NCBI GenBank assembly: GCA_947500775.1
Contig: CANMTD010000002.1
Location: forward strand, 744,001 to 808,000
Length of the DNA stretch: 64,000 nt
Reading direction: 5' to 3'
Source of the DNA: an uncultured Paracoccaceae bacterium
GTDB lineage: Bacteria; Pseudomonadota; Alphaproteobacteria; Rhodobacterales; Rhodobacteraceae
Numbering within the stretch: position 1 is the first letter of the stretch; each line of letters begins with the position of its first letter. Both the position numbers and the translations under genes were made by a program. The notes beneath the pieces are model-generated. The model worked only from the letters and a program-made list of their open reading frames with translations. It had not been told where the DNA came from and searched no databases. Shown here in pieces: positions 8,658 through 18,230 of the stretch.

Positions 8658-9221
8658 TCACCATGGCCAACCTTCCTGAATGGCTTCAATCAAGTAAGCC
8701 CCAAAACCGGTTTGTAGGGTTCCAAGAATAACAACTATAGCCTGAATAACTTCACTGCTTCGTCGTGTGGAATTTACTCGGGTGTTGGCCTTCAACTGAT
8801 CTTCTGTGATCAAATTGGCCCTTAACTCTGTGCCACCCAAATTTGACGAGAGACATCGAACAATGTGCTCATCTGGTATGTCCGCCAGCGCCATAAGTTT
8901 CGGGTCTATCCGCTCTCCCTTTTCTTGCGACTTCGCCACTAAGGTTTTTGCCACAATCGCGTTTTGAGCCAGAGCCCTACTAGTCAAATCAGATACCTGA
9001 TTGATCTGCTTCTGCAATAATGCGTTGATCTCGATGGCGCCATAGGGATACGGCGTGGCATGGTGCTTAATAACAAAGGACCCGACCCCTGCAGAGATGC
9101 CGACCACTCCAGCGGACTGAAAAAGGTCAGGCGCCCCTTGGGCTGCGAAATAGAACGACAACACAATCCAGAAAAGGATGGACGCCCGTCCTAGAAGATG
9201 AAGTATGATACTTCTTGACAT
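8658..9221 (-). CDS. Unknown membrane protein coupled to soxB
   Basis: A 187-residue protein not recognised. Hydrophobic segments lie near residues 5-27 (IILHLLGRASILFWIVLSFY) and at the C-terminus (VIQAIVVILGTLQTGFGAYL), with a weaker one at about 36-50; the middle (residues 60-145) is polar and helical with many Gln/Lys/Glu. The start ATG shares one base with the soxB stop (TGATG), so it is translationally coupled to soxB. Base composition and codon use are visibly more AT-rich than in the flanking sox genes, suggesting later insertion. It could be a membrane partner of the oxidase or simply a hitch-hiking gene; nothing in the sequence decides. Confidence 0.75.
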   Translation of the reverse strand: MSRSIILHLLGRASILFWIVLSFYFAAQGAPDLFQSAGVVGISAGVGSFVIKHHATPYPYGAIEINALLQKQINQVSDLTSRALAQNAIVAKTLVAKSQEKGERIDPKLMALADIPDEHIVRCLSSNLGGTELRANLITEDQLKANTRVNSTRRSSEVIQAIVVILGTLQTGFGAYLIEAIQEGWPW

Positions 9222-10465
9222 CAATGCGCCACCCCCGCCGCCACGCTTTCGTCGATAAAGCGGCCTTCGCGGAACCGGTTCAGGCCGAACTCGGCGGTCA
9301 GCGGCGAATGGCCCTTGGCCATCAGCTCGGCCATGCCCCAGCCCGATCCCGGGATCGCCTTGAACCCACCGGTGCCCCAGCCGCAGTTGATGAACACGCC
9401 TTCCACCGGAGTTTTTGACAGGATCGGCGACCGGTCGCCGGTCACATCCACGATCCCGCCCCATTGGCGCAGCATTTTCAGGCGGCTGATCATCGGAAAG
9501 GTTTCGATCAGCGCGCGCACGGTTTCCTCGACATGATGGAACGACCCGCGCTGGGTATAGTTGTTATAGCCATCGGTGCCGCCGCCGATCACCATTTCGC
9601 CCTTGTCCGACTGGCTCATGTAGCCATGCACGGTGTTGGCCATCACCACCACATCCATGCAGGGTTTGATCGGTTCGGACACCAGCGCCTGCAAGGCCAC
9701 GCTTTCGATCGGCAGCCGGAACCCGGCCATATCGGCCAGCACGCCGGAATGACCCGCCACCACGATGCCCAGCTTGTCGCAATCAATCGCCCCCTTGGAG
9801 GTATCGACGCCCACCACCTTGCCGCCCGCCTGCCGCACGCCGGTCACTTCGCATTGCTGGATGATGTCCATGCCCATGTCCGAACAGGCCCGCGCATAGC
9901 CCCAGGCCACCGCATCGTGCCGCGCGGTGCCGCCGCGCGCCTGCCACAGCCCGCCCAGCACCGGGTAACGCGGCCCGTCGATATTGATGATCGGCACCAG
10001 TTCCTTGACCCGCTGGGGCCCGATGAATTCGGTGGTGACACCCTGCAACGCATTGGCATGGGCCGTGCGCTGATAGCCGCGCACCTCATGTTCGGTCTGG
10101 GCCAGCATGATCACGCCACGCGGGCTGAACATCACGTTGTAATTCAGGTCCTGGCTAAGCGTTTCATACAAGGACCGCGCCTTTTCATAGATCGCCGCCG
10201 ACGGGTCCTGCAGGTAATTAGACCGGATGATGGTGGTGTTGCGCCCGGTGTTGCCGCCGCCCAGCCAGCCCTTTTCGATCACCGCCACATTGCGGATGCC
10301 GTGGTTCTTGCCCAGATGATAGGCCGTGGCCAGCCCGTGGCCCCCGGCCCCCACGATCACGACGTCGTATTTCTTTTTCGGCTGCGGTGCGGCCCAGGCG
10401 CGGCCCCATCCGGTGTGATAGCGCGCGGCCTCGCGCGCGACGGCAAAGACGGAATAGCGTTTCAT
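9221..10465 (-). CDS. soxB: Sarcosine oxidase beta subunit
   Basis: A 414-residue flavoprotein of the DAO family, the catalytic subunit that oxidises sarcosine. The FAD-binding Rossmann motif is DVVIVGAGGHGLATAYHLG (about residues 33-51), followed by VIEKGWLGGGNTGRNTTIIR. The stretch GGTARHDAVAWGYARA contains the His that carries covalent FMN in characterised heterotetrameric enzymes. The C-terminal GTGGFKAIPGSGWGMAELMA is the family end. The start at 10465 gives MKRYSVFAVAREA, the usual terminus; longer versions reach into the divergent ccmI promoter. It is first in the sox operon; sarcosine from glycine betaine breakdown is the usual substrate in this group. Confidence 0.96.
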   Translation of the reverse strand: MKRYSVFAVAREAARYHTGWGRAWAAPQPKKKYDVVIVGAGGHGLATAYHLGKNHGIRNVAVIEKGWLGGGNTGRNTTIIRSNYLQDPSAAIYEKARSLYETLSQDLNYNVMFSPRGVIMLAQTEHEVRGYQRTAHANALQGVTTEFIGPQRVKELVPIINIDGPRYPVLGGLWQARGGTARHDAVAWGYARACSDMGMDIIQQCEVTGVRQAGGKVVGVDTSKGAIDCDKLGIVVAGHSGVLADMAGFRLPIESVALQALVSEPIKPCMDVVVMANTVHGYMSQSDKGEMVIGGGTDGYNNYTQRGSFHHVEETVRALIETFPMISRLKMLRQWGGIVDVTGDRSPILSKTPVEGVFINCGWGTGGFKAIPGSGWGMAELMAKGHSPLTAEFGLNRFREGRFIDESVAAGVAH

Positions 10466-10670
10466 GGTTGGATCGAATCCCCCGGATGGCAGAACGGCGC
10501 GCTGTCCCCTTGTAATGGAACCGGAATGCATTTGCGCCGCGACAACCAGCGGCACTTGGTGAAAAAATCGCGACATCGTGTGTCGCAGGCGGACCCCCTG
10601 TGCCCATTTGCCCCTTTTCCAGCGCGCCGTGGCAGGATACATCGCCTCTATCGCCGGTGTAGGAGAACGC

Positions 10671-11909
10671 ATGAAATTCTGGCTTGTCGCCCTTGGTCTG
10701 TCCTTTCTGGTCGCAGCCCCGATCCTGCTGGCGCTGGTGCGCAGACGTGCTGGTCAGGCCCCTGCGGCCGCCTTTGACATGCAGGTCTATCGCGATCAGC
10801 TGAAAGAGGTGGACCGCGATCTGGCGCGTGGCGTGATCTCGCCCGAGGATGCCGCCCGCACAAGGCTTGAGGTGTCGCGCCGCATTCTGGAGGCCGACCG
10901 CGCCATTCAGAACTACGGTGGCGATCAACAGGCCTCGAACCGGACCGGCTGGATCGCCGGGATCGTTTGTTTCGTGGCGGTGATCGGCGGCGCGCTGGCG
11001 CTGTATGATCGGCTGGGCGCCGTGGGCTATCCCGATCTGCCGCTGGAGGCCCGCAAGGCCGCAGCCGAGGTCAACCGCGCCAGCCGCCCCAATCAGGCGC
11101 AGGCCGAAACTCAATCCCCCAACCTGCCCGCGCTGGCCGAACCCGATCCCCGGTTGCTGGAACTGGTCGAACAGCTGCGCAAGGTCGTGGCCGACCGCCC
11201 CGACGACCAGCAGGGGCTGACGCTTCTGGCACGCAACGAGGCCGCGCTTGGCAATTTCACCGCGGCCTATAAGGCCCACTCCAAGCTGATCGCGCTGAAG
11301 GGCGATCAGGCCACCGGCAATGATTTCGCCGGGCTGGCCGATATGATGGTTCTGGCCGCCGGCGGCTATGTCTCGCCCGAGGCCGAAGCCGCGCTGACCC
11401 AGGCCCTGCAACGCGATCCGCAAAACGGCACCGCGCGCTATTATTCGGGTCTGCTGTTCGCCCAGACCGGGCGCCCCGACATCGCCTTTCGGTTCTGGCG
11501 CGGGCTGCTAGAACAGGGCCCCGAAGACGCGCCCTGGATTCAACCGATCCGCGCCCAGATCGACGAATTGGCCTTTCGCGCCGGTGTGGAATACACCGCC
11601 CCCGCGCCCGCCACCAGCGCCCCGCTGCGCGGCCCCAGCGCCGAGGATATGGACGCCGCCGCGGATATGTCGCCTGCCGAGCGGATGGAGATGATCGAAA
11701 CCATGGTCGACGGGCTGGCCGACCGGCTGGCCAGCGAAGGCGGCCCTGCCGAAGAATGGGCGCGCCTGATCAATGCCCTTGGCACATTGGGCCAGACCGA
11801 CCGCGCCGCCGCCATCTGGGACGAGGCGCAGCAGGTCTTTGCCGCCGCCCCCGCCGCCGATCTGGCGATGATCCGTGCCGCCGCCATCCGCATCGGCCTG
11901 GTCGAGTGA
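10671..11909 (+). CDS. ccmI: Cytochrome c-type biogenesis protein CcmI
   Basis: A 412-residue membrane protein that presents apocytochrome c to the heme-ligation machinery. An N-terminal transmembrane helix (FWLVALGLSFLVAAPILLALV, residues 3-23) is followed by a cytoplasmic leucine-zipper-like loop (YRDQLKEVDRDLARGVISPEDA), a second helix (TGWIAGIVCFVAVIGGALALY) and a periplasmic TPR-like part. This is the CcmI-1/CcmI-2 layout. An AGGAGA ribosome site precedes the ATG. The stop overlaps the ruvX GTG start. Confidence 0.93.
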   Translation: MKFWLVALGLSFLVAAPILLALVRRRAGQAPAAAFDMQVYRDQLKEVDRDLARGVISPEDAARTRLEVSRRILEADRAIQNYGGDQQASNRTGWIAGIVCFVAVIGGALALYDRLGAVGYPDLPLEARKAAAEVNRASRPNQAQAETQSPNLPALAEPDPRLLELVEQLRKVVADRPDDQQGLTLLARNEAALGNFTAAYKAHSKLIALKGDQATGNDFAGLADMMVLAAGGYVSPEAEAALTQALQRDPQNGTARYYSGLLFAQTGRPDIAFRFWRGLLEQGPEDAPWIQPIRAQIDELAFRAGVEYTAPAPATSAPLRGPSAEDMDAAADMSPAERMEMIETMVDGLADRLASEGGPAEEWARLINALGTLGQTDRAAAIWDEAQQVFAAAPAADLAMIRAAAIRIGLVE

Positions 11910-12385
11910 CCGTCTTCGACGACATCGGCGATTTTGCCGCCGCCCTGCCCGATCACCGCGCGCTGATGGGGCTGGATCTGGGCGACAAGACCATCGGCGT
12001 GTCGGTCTCGGACCTGATGCTCAGCGTGGCCACCCCGCTGGAAACCATCCGGCGCAAGAAATTCGGCGTGGATGCCGCCGCCCTGCTGGCGCTGGCCGAC
12101 AAACGCAACGTCGGCGGCCTGATCCTTGGCCTGCCGCGCAACATGGACGGCACCGAGGGCGCGCGCTGTCAATCGACCCGCGCCTTTGCCCGCAACCTCA
12201 GCCGCCTGACCGATCTGCCGATCACCTTCTGGGACGAACGCCTGTCCACCGTCGCCGCCGAACGCGCGTTGCTGGAGGCCGACACCTCGCGCAGACGCCG
12301 CGCCGAGGTGATCGACCACGTCGCCGCCGGGTTCATCCTGCAAGGCGCGCTGGACCGGCTGCGCCACATAAAGGCGGCACCATGA
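11906..12385 (+). CDS. ruvX: Putative Holliday junction resolvase RuvX (YqgF)
   Basis: A 159-residue RNase H-fold protein of the YqgF/RuvX family, involved in 16S rRNA 5' processing and proposed as a junction resolvase. Visible motifs are GLDLGDKTIGVSVSD (first catalytic Asp), GLILGLPRNMDGTEG and WDERLSTVAAERALLE (second acidic site). The GTG at 11906 is chosen because it overlaps the ccmI stop (GTGA) and gives the standard length. Its stop overlaps the next ATG, forming a three-gene coupled unit common in Rhodobacteraceae. Confidence 0.93.
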   Translation: MTVFDDIGDFAAALPDHRALMGLDLGDKTIGVSVSDLMLSVATPLETIRRKKFGVDAAALLALADKRNVGGLILGLPRNMDGTEGARCQSTRAFARNLSRLTDLPITFWDERLSTVAAERALLEADTSRRRRAEVIDHVAAGFILQGALDRLRHIKAAP

Positions 12386-12633
12386 GCGATGATAATGAGC
12401 TCTGGAACCGTGACGAGGTGCAATCGCCCTGCGTGCGCATCTGCGTGATACACCCCGCCGAACGGCTGTGCACCGGCTGTCTGCGCACCATCGACGAAAT
12501 CACTCAATGGTCGAAAATGGACCCGGACGAACGCCGCCGGGTGATGGCCGACCTGCCCGCCCGCGCGCCCCGCCTGGCCAAACGCCGAGGCGGCCGCAAG
12601 GCCCGGCTGGCCCGCGACCAGAGCCAGACCTAA
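12382..12633 (+). CDS. DUF1289 domain-containing protein
   Basis: An 83-residue protein with the DUF1289 cysteine pattern SPCVRICVIHPAERLCTGC (Cys17, Cys21, Cys32, Cys35), probably a metal or Fe-S site, then RTIDEITQWSKMDPDERRRVM. The C-terminus is strongly basic (AKRRGGRKARLARDQ). It overlaps ruvX by ATGA and is the last gene of the ccmI unit. The function of the family is unknown. Confidence 0.9.
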   Translation: MSDDNELWNRDEVQSPCVRICVIHPAERLCTGCLRTIDEITQWSKMDPDERRRVMADLPARAPRLAKRRGGRKARLARDQSQT

Positions 12634-12730
12634 GCGATCGTATGTACCCCGAAGATCGGCAAAGTGGGACAAACCGTGCATTCACCGTTTCGACCTCAAC
12701 GTCCGTTTTGGGAAATTCGCGATCATCGTG

Positions 12731-12749
12731 AACCGCATAGCTTGCGGTT
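12731..12749. terminator. Possible terminator after the ccmI-ruvX-DUF1289 unit
   Basis: AACCGCA-tagct-TGCGGTT, a 7-bp perfect stem followed by TCTAAG, 97 bases after the DUF1289 stop in the 271-base convergent gap 12634-12904. The T-run is weak. No other feature was seen in this gap. Confidence 0.4.
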
Positions 12750-12904
12750 TCTAAGCTTACCCAGCAGGTCCAATTTTCTTACCCGCGCTGGGAAGGGCGC
12801 CTTCGCCCCAGCGACGGACCGCCCGGCCAGCCCGTCGGCGCTATCCGAACCGGACGCAGGCGCTTCGGTTCGGCCGGACCGATCCTGAAAAACGTCCGGC
12901 CAAT

Positions 12905-14797
12905 TCAGAGTTGTGCCGCCCGGCGAACCAGGGTGAGTTCCCAGGCTAAGTCCAATGTTGCTTGGCTGTCGGATGGATCGAGCCGGGAGAAACTCTGCGC
13001 GACCCGTGACAGGCCCAGCGCCTCGGCCTGTGCCGCCAATGCCAAGCCGCGGCACGCCTCGCCTGAGGTGCAGATTGAATCTATAAGGATCTCGATCCCG
13101 CTTTTGGCAACGGTTGCAACGCAGGTTTCCCGGACCTCCGCGACATTCGGCCGGATCAAGCGATGCGCCGTCGCGCTCGGCGTATCAAGCCCCCGCCTTT
13201 CTCTCATGGCGCTCGGCGGGGGGGCCAGTGTCACGTTCCACACTTGCAACGGATCGCCGAAATAGAGGCTGATCAGGCGGAAAGACATGCCCTCCATTTC
13301 CCGAACCGCCTCGATCAGCAGGCCCACGACCCGGTGTTGCGCCTCATAGATGGCCTGGCCAGAGGCCATATCCGGCAGGCACAAGGCCAATCCCCGCCCT
13401 GCTCGATCGCCTATATCCAGCCGGGCTTGCTGCGAGATTGCATCGAAGCGCGGTTCCGCAATACATGATGCGTGGACCAGCGCTGGCGCGGGCCGCGACG
13501 CAGTGCGTAAACCGATCCCCTGCCGCGTTGCCAGATCTGCGCGCAGCGTGTCCCAATTGTCGTGAAACGGCAATTTGTCCGGCTGCAAGCCACCTTCGAG
13601 CACAAGTGAATCAATCTGGCCCGGCAACATGCCGTCGGGTGAAAGTCGCGGTGACGAAAGATGCAGGAAGGACCCCGTCATACGCGCCGGCGTTTTGCCA
13701 TGCCACCAGCCCTGGCGATAGGCCTTGCTCGGGGTGAAGCCCGGGTCGGCACCTGCCGCGCGCGCAGGCCCCGTGGCCAGGAACCGGGTGCCATCCCAGC
13801 CATGAATGGTCAGCCCGCGCGCGCCCGTGCGGGTCCGCCATTGCACCACCCCCAGAACGGCGAGGTCGAATGGCGCCGCCGGGGAATAGTCGCGCCTGAG
13901 CTGCCCGGTCAGTACCGCATCTGCCGGCGCACGGCCCAGCGCCCGGATCAATGCATGGGCCTCGGCCAATTGCCCGAGCCAGGCCAGCGGATCGCCCTCC
14001 GGGTCGCGCGACGCAAGAAGTCCGGCCTGGCGCGCCAAGGCCCGCAGCGTTGCGGCCAACCTCGGCACGGCATCGGCGCGGGCCGATACCGCCAGATCGA
14101 AGAGCCGGTCCTGCGCCAGCCGCGGATCGCCACGCAGCCCATGTGTGAGGGCGCTAGTTACCGCGGCTGCGGCTTCGGCGAGAAGCGCAGGATCGACCTG
14201 CGCGGCAGCCTCCCGCAGCTCCGGCAGCGCATGCCCGCCGAGCACCAAGGCCGCCGCCGCGACAAACCGCCTGCGCCGCCCTTCGGGGCCCTTGAACAGC
14301 GCCTTGCGCAGCCCGCCGCCCGCAAGGAAGGTGACCGGACCGGGCGCATCCGGCAGGCTGACCACGCAGCTCGCCGCGCCTTCTTCCTCGTTGGCCCCGC
14401 CCCCCGCCGCGGCCGAAAAGGCCGCGATCCGCAGCGCCTGGGGCCAGTCGGCCCCGGCGAAGCCTTCGATCTCGGCAAGGCTCAGGCCGGCGATTTGCGC
14501 GCGCGCCGAAGGCCCTTGCGGCGCGGCGCCGGCGCGCAGATGCAGCAACGCCATGAGCATGTGCCGGCAAACCCCGGTGGCCGGACAATCGCAGCGCGCA
14601 GCGTCCGGCCCGTCCGGCCCGAGCACGACCTCGAAGCCCTCGATCCGCAGCACCGTGCGCCCTTGGCCGGGTTCGACCGCGCCCACCGCGCCGGGCTTTT
14701 CCAGCGCTGCCTTCGCCCGGCGCAGCAAACCGACCGAGGCCAGGGCTTCGAGCGCAGCGTCGTCCTGGGCGGCCAGCATCTGCTCAAGCGCGCTCAT
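12905..14797 (-). CDS. yehQ: SWIM zinc finger protein, YehQ-like
   Basis: A 630-residue protein. A SWIM zinc finger lies at residues 69-79: CDCPATGVCRH (CxC-x5-CxH) followed by a hydrophobic helix MLMALLHL. The remaining 540 residues are helix-rich with no other recognised domain. SWIM fingers bind DNA or protein. It is the last gene of a five-gene overlapping operon (DUF4132, MoxR, DUF5682, vWA, SWIM), the same set and order as yehI-L-M-P-Q of Escherichia coli, where YehQ is the SWIM member of similar size. The start at 14797 overlaps the vWA stop by ATGA; the open frame to 14896 is not needed. Molecular role unknown. Confidence 0.88.
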   Translation of the reverse strand: MSALEQMLAAQDDAALEALASVGLLRRAKAALEKPGAVGAVEPGQGRTVLRIEGFEVVLGPDGPDAARCDCPATGVCRHMLMALLHLRAGAAPQGPSARAQIAGLSLAEIEGFAGADWPQALRIAAFSAAAGGGANEEEGAASCVVSLPDAPGPVTFLAGGGLRKALFKGPEGRRRRFVAAAALVLGGHALPELREAAAQVDPALLAEAAAAVTSALTHGLRGDPRLAQDRLFDLAVSARADAVPRLAATLRALARQAGLLASRDPEGDPLAWLGQLAEAHALIRALGRAPADAVLTGQLRRDYSPAAPFDLAVLGVVQWRTRTGARGLTIHGWDGTRFLATGPARAAGADPGFTPSKAYRQGWWHGKTPARMTGSFLHLSSPRLSPDGMLPGQIDSLVLEGGLQPDKLPFHDNWDTLRADLATRQGIGLRTASRPAPALVHASCIAEPRFDAISQQARLDIGDRAGRGLALCLPDMASGQAIYEAQHRVVGLLIEAVREMEGMSFRLISLYFGDPLQVWNVTLAPPPSAMRERRGLDTPSATAHRLIRPNVAEVRETCVATVAKSGIEILIDSICTSGEACRGLALAAQAEALGLSRVAQSFSRLDPSDSQATLDLAWELTLVRRAAQL

Positions 14798-15900
14798 GCG
14801 ATGGCCTCCGCCAGCCAATCGGCAAAGCGTTCGGGCGACATCGCCCCGATCTTCATTCCCAGCGCCGCCGCCTTTCCGGCCAGATCTTGATTGCACCAGG
14901 CGCGGCCGGTGTCATCGAGCGCCGGCAGGCCCAGAAGCGTCACCCGCACTTCGGCAAGCCGGGCGATCGCGCCTAGCATCGCCTGCCCCGATCCGCCTTC
15001 GTAAAAATCGCTGATCAACGCCAGCACCGTGCGCGACGGGTCCTCGACCAGCGTCTCGGCATAGCGCAGCGCCTGGCCGATATCCGTGCCGCCGCCCAGT
15101 TGCACCGACAGAAGCGTGTCCAGTGGATCGCTCAGCCGGTCGGTGACGTCGATGACCGAGGTATCGAACAACACCATCTTCACCCGCACCCCCGGCAGGC
15201 CGGTGAGGATCGCCGCCAGCACCGCGGCATGGATCACGCTGTCGGTCATCGAGCCGCTCTGGTCGATGCAAAGCAGCACCGTCCAGGGCAGCCGGCGCTT
15301 GACCCTGGTATTGAAGCGCGGCCGCTCGGCAATGATCCGTTGCCGTTCCGGATCCCAGCGCATCAGGTTCTCGCGCAGGGTTGCGCGACCGTCGAAATTC
15401 GCCGCCCGAGCCACGTTCGAGCGCGCAAAGCGGTTGCGCTGGCCGGAAAAGGCGCGGTCGACGCGCGGCTTCAGGCGTTCCATGATCCGGTCGATCACCC
15501 GCTGCGCCAGCGCCCGCAGCTCGGCCTTCATCGCCTCGGGGGCACGGTGGTGAAAGCCGAGGATCGCCGGCAGCAGGTCTTGACGCGGCTCGATCCTGGC
15601 CAGCACCGACGGGTCCTGCAGCAGCTCGTTCAGGCCATAGCGGTTCAAGGCATCGGCCTGCATCAGTTCGAACGCATCCACGGGGAACAGGCCGCGCGCC
15701 TGGCCCAGCCAGTCGAGCGCCGTGATCTGGGTGGGGTCGAGGCTGCCATCGCGCCCCCTGAGCCCGCGGTCGGCATATTCCCGGCCATAGAGATAGTCGA
15801 GCGCGCCATCCATGCGCCCGTCGCGACCCTGAAGTCCGCCCAGCCGGTCTTGCGCGTAACGCCCCAGCGCCAGGCGCCAGCGTCGGACCGCCTCGCTCAT
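14794..15900 (-). CDS. yehP: vWA domain protein, YehP-like
   Basis: A 368-residue protein. The C-terminal half (from about residue 205) is a von Willebrand A domain with an intact metal-ion-dependent adhesion site: DQSGSM (Asp213, Ser215, Ser217), the Thr in LGGGTDIGQAL and the Asp in ALISDFYEGG. The N-terminal 200 residues are helical and typical of MoxR-associated vWA proteins. MoxR ATPases and vWA proteins work as pairs in complex assembly or metal insertion (RavA/ViaA, NorQ/NorD). It overlaps both neighbours by ATGA, so equal expression is likely. Confidence 0.92.
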   Translation of the reverse strand: MSEAVRRWRLALGRYAQDRLGGLQGRDGRMDGALDYLYGREYADRGLRGRDGSLDPTQITALDWLGQARGLFPVDAFELMQADALNRYGLNELLQDPSVLARIEPRQDLLPAILGFHHRAPEAMKAELRALAQRVIDRIMERLKPRVDRAFSGQRNRFARSNVARAANFDGRATLRENLMRWDPERQRIIAERPRFNTRVKRRLPWTVLLCIDQSGSMTDSVIHAAVLAAILTGLPGVRVKMVLFDTSVIDVTDRLSDPLDTLLSVQLGGGTDIGQALRYAETLVEDPSRTVLALISDFYEGGSGQAMLGAIARLAEVRVTLLGLPALDDTGRAWCNQDLAGKAAALGMKIGAMSPERFADWLAEAIA

Positions 15901-18230
15901 GCGCCCACCTCCTCTTCTTCTTCCGCCAGCCCGTCGGCGCGCAGGGCGGCGAGCACGGCCGCCTGCGCCGCCAGGCCAAGTGCCAAGTCGGCCTCGGTGA
16001 ACGGCCCGGCGACCAGCGGGTCGGGGCGGGCGCCGTGGCGCCGCGCCAACACATCGGCCAGCCGGTCGGTCTCGCGTGGGTTGAGCGCGGCGAGAGCGCG
16101 GCGCAAACTCGGCAGCAGGGTCAGGAAATCGGCTTCGTCCAGCGTCACAAGAAACACATCGACCGTCTCCAGCACCTCGGGCACTTGCCACAGCAAGTCG
16201 GGTACGGTGGCGATCATGCCGCTCAGCACGCCGATCCGGTCTTCCACTTCGAGCGCCGCACCCAGGAAATGCCCGCGCAGCGCCGCCACCAGACGCGCCG
16301 CGGGCAGCTGCCCGGCACGCAGCGCCAGCGCCAGCGCCGCGCCGGTGATCTCCGGTGCCGCCCGAACGTCCGCCAGCCGCGCCATGGCATCATCGAACAT
16401 CTGCCGGTCGAACCTCCCTTCGCCATCCGAGGCTAGCAGATCGGCCGTTAGCCGCAGCGCCGCCACCGCCTTGGCCACCATGTCTTCGGGCAGCTGCGGC
16501 AAAGCGTCGGCGAGATAGATCAACCTTGCGAAGCCCACCTGCAAGAGCCCGGCCAGATCGAGCTCGTCCGGCGGCCGCATCGGCCCGCGAGTATGAACGA
16601 GCCCGTAAAGCCGCTGCAGCGCCGCGGCGATTTCGGCAAAACCGCCCGACTGGGCCATATCCCGGGCGAATGCCTGCGCGAAAGGCACCAACCGGGCGCC
16701 CAGCCCCGCCCGGATGCCACGCGCCAGAAGCGCCAGATTCAATGCCGGATCGGCGCTGTCGCGTTGCGCCCAGAGCTGTGCCATGGCTGCGGCGGGCACC
16801 GTCTCTCCCCGGCCCTCGGCGGCCAGCTCGATCAGCCGGGTTTCTACCGCGGGCAACCAGGCATAGGCCCACTCCTCGAACAGACGGTCGGTGCCGACTC
16901 CGCTGACGTAGTCCGGCCCCGCCTCCATTCGGCCAAAGCCGGTGTCCAAGAGCGCCATCGCGTGCAGGAAGCGCGAGGCAGCCAGATGCCGCGGCTTGCG
17001 GTGGATATCGAGCGAGCGGCGCTTTTCGAGCGTATCGGCCACGGCCAGCCGGTGCGCAGCGGCGCGGGCGCGGGCGTCTTCCACCAACAGTGGGGCGCTG
17101 ATCCCGGCGGGCAACTCGCCCAGGGCGGTGCCGCGCCAATGCCGCCTGAGCCGCTCGGCCCAGGGCTCGCGCACCGAGACCTCCCCCTTGGTCAGTGCCG
17201 CCTGGACGCCGTCGAACAGGTCGTGCCGCAGGATTGCTGCGCGACCGCGCAGCCCTGCCAGGGTTTCGGCCATGCGCAGCGCCTCGACTTTGGCCGGCAG
17301 CGCCACAGGGTGGCCGCGCGCGGACATTGCTTGGGTGAAATCCTGCACCAGTTCGCCTGCCAAGACCCGCCAATCGGGTGTCCCGCCCGAAGTTTCGGCT
17401 GCCTGCCAGAGCGCATCGTAGAAGCCCGGCTGCGGCAGGCCGGCGCCATAGCCCGCCAGCGCATCCATCGCGGCATGGCCGTAGCGTATCAGGTAGCTGT
17501 CCCGCATTTGTGGCGTCTTGGACGCCGACCCGGAGGGATCGGTGAGTGCCGGGGCATGGAAGCCGCCGACCACCGCCACCACGCTGCCTTGCTGCAAGGC
17601 CGCAGCGATATGCCCTGCCATCGTCACCTCCCGCGCCGTATCTCCGCGCGCGGCAATCCGTGCCTCGGGCGTGGCGGCCCGCAGCCCGGCGCAATAGGCG
17701 CCAACATCGGTGAGGAAGCTGCGCCAGTCGCCGGTGCCGAGCCGGGCCTCGAACAGGTGGTCCCACAGCTCGAACCCGTCACGGCAGCCGGTCCGGGCAC
17801 AAAGCGCGGCCACGTAATCGCCCTCGTCGAACACCTGTTCGTCGGCCATCGGGATCGGGCCGGTATCGGGAAGGTCGCGGCCGAACAGGCGGTCGGCAGG
17901 AAGGTCGATGAACCGCAGCCCGGCGCCCATCTCCTGCGCCGCGTGCATCGCCACATATTCCGGGCTGTGCGCACAGAACGGGGCATAGGCGGAACGGCCC
18001 TGATGCAGGTTGACCATCGCCACCGGCGGCCGGCAACGCGGATCGAGCAGTCGCTCGATAAGGGGTGTCGCATCAGCGGGGCCCTCGATCAGCACCTGCG
18101 CCGGGCGCAGCTCGCGGATCATTGCCCGCACCGCCCAGGCACAGGCCGGGGAATGGTGCCGGATCGGCGCGATCCAGAGCCCCCGCTCGGGCTGGAACAG
18201 CGCCGGCCGGAAAGCCTCAGCGTCCTGCAT
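15897..18230 (-). CDS. yehM: DUF5682 family protein, YehM-like
   Basis: A 777-residue cytosolic protein. The start (LFQPERGLWIAPIRHHSPACAWAV) with APIRHHSPAC and VLIEGPADATPL is the hallmark of DUF5682, which in its first 300 residues resembles TraB/EreA-like folds with conserved His and Glu; a GGFHAPAL motif lies near residue 225. The rest is a long helical region. Family members sit between MoxR and vWA genes; YehM in Escherichia coli is the equivalent with similar length. The stop overlaps the vWA ATG; the start overlaps the MoxR stop by 14 bases. No enzymatic activity is established. Confidence 0.88.
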   Translation of the reverse strand: MQDAEAFRPALFQPERGLWIAPIRHHSPACAWAVRAMIRELRPAQVLIEGPADATPLIERLLDPRCRPPVAMVNLHQGRSAYAPFCAHSPEYVAMHAAQEMGAGLRFIDLPADRLFGRDLPDTGPIPMADEQVFDEGDYVAALCARTGCRDGFELWDHLFEARLGTGDWRSFLTDVGAYCAGLRAATPEARIAARGDTAREVTMAGHIAAALQQGSVVAVVGGFHAPALTDPSGSASKTPQMRDSYLIRYGHAAMDALAGYGAGLPQPGFYDALWQAAETSGGTPDWRVLAGELVQDFTQAMSARGHPVALPAKVEALRMAETLAGLRGRAAILRHDLFDGVQAALTKGEVSVREPWAERLRRHWRGTALGELPAGISAPLLVEDARARAAAHRLAVADTLEKRRSLDIHRKPRHLAASRFLHAMALLDTGFGRMEAGPDYVSGVGTDRLFEEWAYAWLPAVETRLIELAAEGRGETVPAAAMAQLWAQRDSADPALNLALLARGIRAGLGARLVPFAQAFARDMAQSGGFAEIAAALQRLYGLVHTRGPMRPPDELDLAGLLQVGFARLIYLADALPQLPEDMVAKAVAALRLTADLLASDGEGRFDRQMFDDAMARLADVRAAPEITGAALALALRAGQLPAARLVAALRGHFLGAALEVEDRIGVLSGMIATVPDLLWQVPEVLETVDVFLVTLDEADFLTLLPSLRRALAALNPRETDRLADVLARRHGARPDPLVAGPFTEADLALGLAAQAAVLAALRADGLAEEEEEVGA

